DNA of 64,000 nt, taken from positions 930,001 through 994,000 of the forward strand of contig NZ_SMZR01000001.1 of assembly GCF_004358665.1 (NCBI RefSeq). Reading direction: 5' to 3'. A program made the translations under genes and the position numbers. Positions 57,341 to 64,000 of this stretch are shown here, piece after piece; the stretch's first letter is position 1, and each line of letters opens with the position of its first letter. The stretch comes from Jeotgalibacillus sp. S-D1. GTDB lineage: Bacteria; Bacillota; Bacilli; Bacillales; Jeotgalibacillaceae. Under the pieces are notes generated by a model, which had not been told where the DNA came from, did not search any database, and saw nothing but the letters and a program-made list of their open reading frames with translations.

Positions 57341-58560
57341 AACAAATCCTGTCCCTGAACCTTTTGCTTTATAAGCTTATCAACTTCCAACAAAAGGGCT
57401 TCAGCGACTTTTTCTTTTGAGAGAAGCGGAAGTTCCTTTTTCGATCCGTCACGGTGATAGATCGTAACAATGTTTGTATCACCGCTAAAACCCGCTCCCT
57501 CTTGTTTAACATTGTTTGCTACGATAATATCCGCATTTTTATCCTGCAGCTTTTTCATCGCATAGTATTCAACATCCTGCGTTTCAGCAGCAAAACCAAC
57601 AAGAATTTGATGCTCCTTTTCTTGACCCAGCGTTTTTAGGATATCAGCCGTGCGTTCAAACTCCATGACCATTGCCCCGTCTTTTTTCTTGATTTTCTCG
57701 GAGTGGTGTACAGCAGGCCGATAGTCTGCTACAGCAGCGCTTTTTATGATAATATCCATTTCACGATAGTGTTGCATGACTGCGATTTTCATTTCCTCTG
57801 CTGTTTCAATTTGAATGACATTAACTCCCGCAGGAGCTGGAATTGTAACCGGCCCTGACACCAATGTAACTTCTGCTCCAAGCTCCAATGCTTTTGCTGC
57901 AATTGCATAACCCATTTTGCCTGAAGAATGATTAGTAAAAAAACGGATAGGGTCCACATGCTCCCGGGTCGGACCGGCTGTAATTAATACCTTTTTATTT
58001 TGCAGCGGCTGTTTAGAAGGTTTAGTTAATTTATCCTGAACAAGGTTCACGATTTTTTCCGGCTCTTCAAGCCTTCCTTTGCCAATATATCCACAAGCCA
58101 GAAATCCTTCTGATGGCTCGATAAAACGATGGCCAAATGTGTGAAGTGTCTCAATGTTCTTCTTCACGGCCGGATGATCATACATATGCACGTTCATAGC
58201 AGGTGCGATCCAGACTGGTGCGGTTGCTGCCAGAAGGGTTGTAGTCACCATATCATCAGCAATTCCATTTGCCAGTTTACCTATGGTATTGGCCGTCGCT
58301 GGTGCCACAATAATTAAATCCGCCCAGTCAGCCAGATCGATATGAGCTATTTTCGCAGAATCTTTTTCATCAAAAGTGTCAAAGTACACATCATTTCTGG
58401 ACATAGCTTGAAACGTTAAGGGTGTTACAAATTCCATTGCGCTTGCTGTCATCATCACCTTAACATTAAAGTTTGCCTGGCTTAGTTTACTGGTCAGGGC
58501 TGCGGCTTTATAAACCGCAATCCCCCCTGTAACACATAACAATATATTTTTCTTGTCCAA
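57337..58560 (-). CDS. coaBC: Bifunctional phosphopantothenoylcysteine decarboxylase/synthase CoaBC
   Basis: 407 aa from TTG at 58560. Two steps of coenzyme A synthesis. The N-terminal FMN decarboxylase (CoaC) has LLCVTGGIAVYK, HIDLADWAD and PAMNVHMYDHP. The Cys of FLACGYIGKGR completes its active site. The C-terminal CoaB domain has ITAGPTREHVDPIRF. An ATG three codons earlier directly abuts GGGGAG; the TTG has 9-base spacing, so it is preferred. Confidence 0.95.
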   Translation of the reverse strand: MDKKNILLCVTGGIAVYKAAALTSKLSQANFNVKVMMTASAMEFVTPLTFQAMSRNDVYFDTFDEKDSAKIAHIDLADWADLIIVAPATANTIGKLANGIADDMVTTTLLAATAPVWIAPAMNVHMYDHPAVKKNIETLHTFGHRFIEPSEGFLACGYIGKGRLEEPEKIVNLVQDKLTKPSKQPLQNKKVLITAGPTREHVDPIRFFTNHSSGKMGYAIAAKALELGAEVTLVSGPVTIPAPAGVNVIQIETAEEMKIAVMQHYREMDIIIKSAAVADYRPAVHHSEKIKKKDGAMVMEFERTADILKTLGQEKEHQILVGFAAETQDVEYYAMKKLQDKNADIIVANNVKQEGAGFSGDTNIVTIYHRDGSKKELPLLSKEKVAEALLLEVDKLIKQKVQGQDLL

Positions 58561-58631
58561 AAAACCCATCTCCCCTGTTCATCATTCAATGCCTTTATTA
58601 TGAAGGAAAATAGTTTGATTTTCACTTTTTA

Positions 58632-58661
58632 TGCAAAAGAAAAAACAACCCGGAGGCTGTT
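58632..58661 (-). terminator. Possible terminator/attenuator after rpoZ
   Basis: AACAGCC pairs with GGTTGTT (one G-T pair) over a 4-base loop, followed by TTTTCTTTT on the minus strand. It begins at the rpoZ stop, before the coaBC group. Confidence 0.5.
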
Positions 58662-58887
58662 ATTTTTCATCTTCGTATTCAATTCCTTCTACAGGTGTTT
58701 TCATTAACAGGTGGCCTGCTGCAATTTCTTCCAGAGCCTGCCCTACGAATTTAATGGAATAGTAGGAATTAAGTGTTCCTTTTTCCCCTTTTTCCTGCAT
58801 ATTGCGCGCGCGTTTTGCCGCGACACTCACTAGTGAATATTTTGAATCAATGTTCTTTCTTAAAGCATCAGACGATGGATATAACAT
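58660..58887 (-). CDS. rpoZ: RNA polymerase omega subunit
   Basis: 75 aa from ATG at 58887. Omega helps assembly of RNA polymerase. It has [18 protein letters not shown] and [11 protein letters not shown], the family core. The open frame extends 16 codons into gmk, but GGAGG spacing and length favour this start. It begins 1 base after the gmk stop. Confidence 0.96.
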   Translation of the reverse strand: MLYPSSDALRKNIDSKYSLVSVAAKRARNMQEKGEKGTLNSYYSIKFVGQALEEIAAGHLLMKTPVEGIEYEDEK

Positions 58888-58888
58888 A

Positions 58889-59769
<881 letters not shown>

Positions 59770-59800
59770 CCATGACACTCCTTTAGCATTGCCTAGACCC

Positions 59801-60676
59801 TTACTCTATATTTTGCACTTGTTCTCGGATTTTTTCCAGCATTGATTTCATATCGACTACATGAGAAGTCAGCTTTGCGTCGTTGGCTTTTGAACCGATC
59901 GTATTAACTTCCCGGTTCATCTCCTGCGTAAGAAAATCCAGCCGTCTTCCAATTGGTTCCATCTGCAGGGAAGCATGTTCGAATTGAACCACATGACTTT
60001 CCAGTCTGGTGAATTCTTCAGTTACATCGGTTTTTTCTGCAAAAACAGCCACTTCGGTAAGCAGCCTGTTCTCATCAATGTGACCATCTGCAAATTCTTT
60101 TATTCTTTTTTCCAAGCGGTCTTTGTATTTCGCAACAATAGTTGGACTGATTTCTTTTGCATTATGTAGGCATTTCTTAAATGATTTTAATTGAAGGTGG
60201 AGGTCTTTTTCAAGTTCAATCCCCTCATATTTACGCATAGAATGTAAATGTTCAACAGCCTGTTTAAGTGCAGTCTGTATGTGCCCTTCCCATTCACTTG
60301 CTCCCGTCTGGGATTCTTCTAGAGTCGCAAATGCGGGATTAGACAAAAGATGCGTGAGTGATATTTCCTCGGTTAATTCAAATCGATCCTTTAATTCACT
60401 GGCAAATTTGTAATATAAGTCTACAAGCGGCCAGTCAACTGATAATTTTTGTTTGGCACCTTCATCACCTGTAATGGTTATAAAAACATCTACTTTCCCT
60501 CTTTTTATATACTGGCTGATCATTTTCTTTAACTGATCTTCTAATTGAAAATGCTGCCGCGGCATACGAATAGAGCATTCGAAGAAGCGATGGTTTACAG
60601 ACTTGGCTTCAACCGTTATTCTTACATTCCCAATCTCCGTAACACCTCGTCCAAAACCAGTCATACTTATAACCAT
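59801..60676 (-). CDS. yloC: YicC/YloC family endoribonuclease
   Basis: 291 aa. The start MTGFGRG and [18 protein letters not shown] are YicC_N features; the C-terminal DUF1732 has [24 protein letters not shown]. coli YicC has been shown to have endoribonuclease activity; the role in bacilli is not known. It is divergent from rqcH. In B. subtilis yloB lies between these two genes; it is absent here. Confidence 0.93.
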   Translation of the reverse strand: MVISMTGFGRGVTEIGNVRITVEAKSVNHRFFECSIRMPRQHFQLEDQLKKMISQYIKRGKVDVFITITGDEGAKQKLSVDWPLVDLYYKFASELKDRFELTEEISLTHLLSNPAFATLEESQTGASEWEGHIQTALKQAVEHLHSMRKYEGIELEKDLHLQLKSFKKCLHNAKEISPTIVAKYKDRLEKRIKEFADGHIDENRLLTEVAVFAEKTDVTEEFTRLESHVVQFEHASLQMEPIGRRLDFLTQEMNREVNTIGSKANDAKLTSHVVDMKSMLEKIREQVQNIE

Positions 60677-60739
60677 AGATCTATTTCACCTGCATTTCCT
60701 AAAATAAAACTGATCAAACAATTAGTCATTCATCATTCC

Positions 60740-60768
60740 ATTATAGCACATTTCACACGCAATACGAA
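60740..60768 (-). promoter_or_regulatory. Extended -10 promoter of yloC
   Basis: TGCTATAAT on the minus strand gives a perfect extended -10 (TATAAT 60740-60745), with a weak TTCGTA -35 17 bp upstream. It should drive yloC-remA-gmk-rpoZ and perhaps further. Confidence 0.65.
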
Positions 60769-60780
60769 AAAAATGATAAG
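60752..60780 (+). promoter_or_regulatory. Promoter of rqcH
   Basis: TTCACA (60752-60757), 17-bp spacer, GATAAG (60775-60780). It overlaps the opposing yloC promoter, so polymerase binding at the two would exclude one another. Confidence 0.5.
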
Positions 60781-60824
60781 ATGAAACAGAATGAATATAA
60801 CGATTTTTGAAATGAGGGACCACC

Positions 60825-62534
60825 ATGTCATTTGATGGACTATTTACAAGAGCCATGACAAACGAATTGCATCAGGCTTTAGATGGCGGCCGCATAAGCC
60901 GCATTCATCAGCCATTTAAAAATGAACTTCTTTTTGTTATTCGGGCAAAAGGCAAGAACCATAAGCTGCTGATCTCTGCTCATCCAACCTATTCCCGGAT
61001 TCAGTTAACGAATGAACAATACGATAACCCAAGTGAACCTCCAATGTTCTGCATGCTTCTGCGCAAGCATTTAGAGGGTGCAATTATTGAATCGATCTAT
61101 CAAAAAGAGATGGAACGGATTATTATTTTTGAAGTGAGGGGCAGAAACGAAATAGGCGATGTATCATACAAACAGCTTATCGTTGAAATTATGGGTCGCC
61201 ATTCAAATATTACGCTTGTTGATAAAGAGAGAAAAATGATTTTAGACAGCATTAAGCATTTATCTCCTGCGGTTAACCGTGCGAGAACGATTATGCCGGG
61301 AGCTCCTTTTGAGTGGCCGCCCAAGCAGGATAAACTAAACCCTTTTGCAACGGATAAAGATACTTTTCTGCAGCAAATAGACTGGAACAGCGGCAGAACC
61401 GACAAGCAGCTGGTAGACCGGTTCAGCGGACTGTCTCCCTTATTTGCCAAAGATGTTGCTGCAAGAGCCGGATTATTGACAAAAGAAGCAGTATCCACCT
61501 CATTCTTTCAGTTAATCGAAAACTTAAGACAGCATATGTATCAGCCTTCTTTCATTCAGCATGAGGGGAAGGATTATTATTATCTGATGCCGCTGGAACA
61601 GTTTCCAGGGGCAAAAATGACACACTTTTCTACATTAAGTTTGATGCTGGACCGATATTTTTTTGGCAAAGCAGAACGTGATCGGGTAAAACAACAAGGG
61701 CATGATCTTGAACGCTTTATCAGAAATGAAAGAGACAAAAATTTATCTAAAATTAAAAAACTGGATAAAACACTCGAACAGGCAAATAACGGAGATAAGT
61801 TCCAATTGCATGGCGAGCTGCTGACTGCCAATCTTTTCGCTGTAAAAAAGGGCATGAAAGAAATTCAGGTGCAAAATTATTATGATGAAAATAACGAAAC
61901 AGTAGTCATTTCTCTTGACCCAAGGAAATCTCCATCTGAAAATGCCCAGCGCTATTTTACAAAGTATCAAAAAGCCAAAAACGCTATTATTGCAGTGGAA
62001 CATGAGATTGATAAAGCGAAAGAAGAAGTGGTTTATTTTGAGCAGCTTTTACAGCAGCTTGAAGCGGCATCCACCTCTGATATAGAAGAAATCCGGGAAG
62101 AGCTTGCAGAGGAAGGATATATAAAAGCCAAAATAACCAAGAAGAAAAAACCGAAGGCTGCAAAGCCAAAGCTTGAAGAATATGAATCTTCAACCGGGAC
62201 ACTGATTCTTGTCGGCAAAAACAATAAACAAAATGACTTTTTAACAAACCGGCTGGCAGCCCGCGATGACCTTTGGTTCCATACAAAAGATATTCCCGGC
62301 TCCCATGTGGTGATTAAAGAACAGGATCCTTCAAATGAAACGATACTGGAAGCCGCGTCCATCGCTGCTTATTACAGCAAAGCGCGGGCTTCAAGCTCTG
62401 TGCCGGTTGATTACACCAGGATACGGCATGTAAAAAAACCAAGCGGTGCAAAACCGGGATATGTCATTTATGATCATCAGGAAACAGTATTTGTTACACC
62501 AACAGAAGATTTAATTTTAAAACTTAAAAAATAA
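60825..62534 (+). CDS. rqcH: Ribosome quality control factor RqcH
   Basis: 569 aa. RqcH (YloA) binds stalled 50S-peptidyl-tRNA complexes and adds C-terminal alanine tails as degradation tags. The NFACT-N domain covers about 1-215 (FDGLFTRAMTNEL, IMGRHSNITLVD); a coiled-coil region (about 290-440) follows. The C-terminal NFACT-R domain has ARDDLWFHTKDIPGSHVVI. GAGGG precedes the ATG. It is divergent from yloC and convergent with pyrE. Confidence 0.95.
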   Translation: MSFDGLFTRAMTNELHQALDGGRISRIHQPFKNELLFVIRAKGKNHKLLISAHPTYSRIQLTNEQYDNPSEPPMFCMLLRKHLEGAIIESIYQKEMERIIIFEVRGRNEIGDVSYKQLIVEIMGRHSNITLVDKERKMILDSIKHLSPAVNRARTIMPGAPFEWPPKQDKLNPFATDKDTFLQQIDWNSGRTDKQLVDRFSGLSPLFAKDVAARAGLLTKEAVSTSFFQLIENLRQHMYQPSFIQHEGKDYYYLMPLEQFPGAKMTHFSTLSLMLDRYFFGKAERDRVKQQGHDLERFIRNERDKNLSKIKKLDKTLEQANNGDKFQLHGELLTANLFAVKKGMKEIQVQNYYDENNETVVISLDPRKSPSENAQRYFTKYQKAKNAIIAVEHEIDKAKEEVVYFEQLLQQLEAASTSDIEEIREELAEEGYIKAKITKKKKPKAAKPKLEEYESSTGTLILVGKNNKQNDFLTNRLAARDDLWFHTKDIPGSHVVIKEQDPSNETILEAASIAAYYSKARASSSVPVDYTRIRHVKKPSGAKPGYVIYDHQETVFVTPTEDLILKLKK

Positions 62535-62544
62535 TAAATAAAGA

Positions 62545-62583
62545 GGATTTCCCAACACACTGACGATTGGGAAATCCTTTTTT
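62545..62583. terminator. Bidirectional terminator between rqcH and pyrE
   Basis: GGATTTCCCAA and TTGGGAAATCC form a perfect 11-bp stem over an 11-base loop. Seven T residues follow on the plus strand; on the minus strand the tail CTCTTTATTTATT is T-rich too. Confidence 0.8.
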
Positions 62584-63191
62584 TATATACTTTTCTGCCA
62601 CTCTCTTAAACTGTTCAAATCTTCTTCTTTTACATAACCCAGCTCTGCAGCCTGTGAAATTAATGTATCGTAATCGGTTAATGAATAATTAGTAATCCCG
62701 GCTTCCTGCAGCGCTTTTTCCGCTTTCGGTAGACCGTATGTAAAAATAGAGGCAATGCCGACTACATCACAGCCGGCTGCGTTTAATGCCTTAGCCGCTT
62801 CCAAGCTGCTGCCTCCGGTGGAGATTAAATCTTCAATTACTACTACCTTCTGCCCCGCTTTTGCCAGCCCTTCAATTTGATTCCCTTTGCCATGCTTTTT
62901 TGCAGAAGACCTGACATAGCACATTGGCAGGTCCAGTAAGTCGCTGACCCACGCTGCATGAGGAATACCTGCTGTCGCTGTTCCGGCAATTAACTCCGCT
63001 TCGGGAAAATATTCTTCTACCAGGGCAGCCAAACCATTTGCTACACTTTTTCTCACCTGAGGATAAGACATCGTTAGCCGGTTATCGCAATAAATTGGCG
63101 ACTCTATCCCAGACGACCAGATAAATGGTTCCTCCGGCCGTAAATGAACCGCTTTAATTTCAAGAAGGCTTTTAGCGATTTGCTTTTTCAT
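62583..63191 (-). CDS. pyrE: Orotate phosphoribosyltransferase
   Basis: 202 aa from ATG at 63191. It makes OMP from orotate and PRPP. The PRPP-binding motif is [14 protein letters not shown] (about 110-123); [12 protein letters not shown] is the N-terminal substrate block. The start overlaps the end of pyrF by 20 bases. It is the last gene of the pyr operon. Confidence 0.97.
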   Translation of the reverse strand: MKKQIAKSLLEIKAVHLRPEEPFIWSSGIESPIYCDNRLTMSYPQVRKSVANGLAALVEEYFPEAELIAGTATAGIPHAAWVSDLLDLPMCYVRSSAKKHGKGNQIEGLAKAGQKVVVIEDLISTGGSSLEAAKALNAAGCDVVGIASIFTYGLPKAEKALQEAGITNYSLTDYDTLISQAAELGYVKEEDLNSLREWQKSI

Positions 63192-63897
63192 GCCACGCAC
63201 TCTCCCATTCGTTTTTTATTCTTACATACGTTTTCACCGGGTTTTCACTCGAGGTAATAGCCCGTCCTACGACAATCGCGCTGGCACCATTGAGAAATGC
63301 CTGTTTCGGCGTCGAAATTCTTGCTTGATCGTGGGCGTTGCCTCCCTCAAGCCGGATGCCTGGTGTAACCCGCAAAAATTCCCCGGAAATTTCGTCGTGA
63401 ATACGCTGTGATTCCAAAGAAGAGCATACCACCCCATCCAGGCCGGAATCGTAGGCCAGACCGGCATAGTGCAGAACAGCTTCATCCATTGATAAAGGAA
63501 TTTTTTGTTCATCATGGAGCATTGCTAAAGATGTAGATGTCAGCTGGGTAACCGCGATCAGCTTGGCCCGATCTGCTGAAGAAGTTCCTGATATAAGACC
63601 CTCCATTGCCTCTTCCATCATTCTTTTGCCGCCTGCTGCGTGAACATTAACCATATCAATGCCAAGAGAAGCGAGCCCTTTCATCGCTTTTTTGACCGTT
63701 GTGGGAATATCATGAAGTTTTAAGTCCAGAAATATTTTGTGATTCTTTTTTTGGATGGCTTCAATGACAGCCGGACCGTTTTGTAAATACAACTCCATGC
63801 CGACTTTTACATACAGAGGTTCGTCAAACTGGTGCAAAAATTGTTCCACCTCATGTATTGATGCAAAATCAAGTGCGATAATTGGCTGTTTCTCCAA
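63172..63897 (-). CDS. pyrF: Orotidine 5'-phosphate decarboxylase
   Basis: 241 aa from a TTG start. It converts OMP to UMP. The active-site block [16 protein letters not shown] and [12 protein letters not shown] are intact; [16 protein letters not shown] binds phosphate. The frame runs upstream into pyrD, but TTG at 63897 follows AAGGAG and matches the family N-terminus (PIIALDFAS). It overlaps both pyrD and pyrE. Confidence 0.95.
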   Translation of the reverse strand: MEKQPIIALDFASIHEVEQFLHQFDEPLYVKVGMELYLQNGPAVIEAIQKKNHKIFLDLKLHDIPTTVKKAMKGLASLGIDMVNVHAAGGKRMMEEAMEGLISGTSSADRAKLIAVTQLTSTSLAMLHDEQKIPLSMDEAVLHYAGLAYDSGLDGVVCSSLESQRIHDEISGEFLRVTPGIRLEGGNAHDQARISTPKQAFLNGASAIVVGRAITSSENPVKTYVRIKNEWESAWHEKANR

Positions 63898-64000
63898 CTG
63901 ACATCCAGCTCCTTCCCTTAAGTTCATGGATATGATCGATTTGCCACTCCTTTAGTAAAGCCTGAAGGTTTTGAATGATGGTCGGACAAACAAGCGGATC
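63869..64000 (-). CDS. pyrD: Dihydroorotate dehydrogenase PyrD, C-terminal end (partial)
   Basis: The last 43 codons are in the window; the gene continues beyond 64000. The peptide includes DPLVCPTIIQNL and HELKGRSW, matching the class IB PyrD C-terminus. It then reads 11 further residues (to NYRT) into pyrF, a 29-base overlap. The operon order pyrD-pyrF-pyrE supports the call. Confidence 0.85.
   Translation of the reverse strand, partial: DPLVCPTIIQNLQALLKEWQIDHIHELKGRSWMSVGETANYRT

Overview
The window is a conserved stretch of a low-GC Gram-positive chromosome from the Bacillales, most likely a motile, endospore-forming Bacillaceae-type organism. Nearly every gene has a clear Bacillus subtilis counterpart in the same order. 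The gene order (pyr genes, remA-gmk-rpoZ, priA-def-fmt, prpC-prkC, fap operon, smc-ftsY-ffh, rplS, sucCD, topA, codY, fla/che) is the B. subtilis order read on the minus strand. spoVM, swrD, remA, codY and fapR are lineage markers. I see no phage, insertion sequence, CRISPR array, rRNA or tRNA.

Layout, low to high coordinates; nearly all genes are on the minus strand, so transcription runs from right to left. 1-12.6 kb: the front half of the fla/che operon, flgB-flgC-fliE-fliF-fliG-fliH-fliI-fliJ-ylxF-fliK-flgD-flgE-swrD-fliM-fliY, with the first bases of a probable cheY. 12.6-13.2 kb: an AT-rich control region. 13.2-20.5 kb: topA, trmFO, xerC, hslV, hslU, codY. 20.7-24.9 kb: dprA, sucCD, rnhB. 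24.9-32.3 kb: rbgA, lepB, rplS, trmD, rimM, ylqD, khpA, rpsP, ffh, ylxM, ftsY. 32.3-40.3 kb: smc, rnc, then the fatty-acid/phospholipid operon fapR-plsX-fabD-fabG-acpP. 40.4-46.2 kb: recG, sdaAA/sdaAB, fakA, yloU. 46.2-48.4 kb: a GC-rich palindromic element, rpmB (plus strand), the tiny spoVM, thiN, rpe. 48.4-60.7 kb: a long housekeeping cluster from yloC to rsgA. 60.8-64 kb: rqcH (plus strand) facing pyrE-pyrF-pyrD.

The genes fall into transcription units bounded by recognisable promoters and hairpin terminators. The clearest regulatory module is the fapR promoter: a good sigma-A promoter embedded in the recG terminator, with a FapR operator over the start site. rplS has its own promoter and a likely L19-type leader, separating it from the rpsP-trmD unit.

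This is mainly ordinary core genome and I did not find a convincing undescribed system. The points worth a second look are departures from the expected layout: no fliL between swrD and fliM; no rlmN between rsmB and prpC; an Asn-to-Ser change in the second CheC-like phosphatase centre of FliY; an HslV whose second residue is Asp; the folded GC-rich element upstream of rpmB; and an unusually large number of TTG/GTG starts. Many starts were moved inward because a Shine-Dalgarno sequence and family alignment from memory favoured them. These judgements come from reading alone, with no database search.
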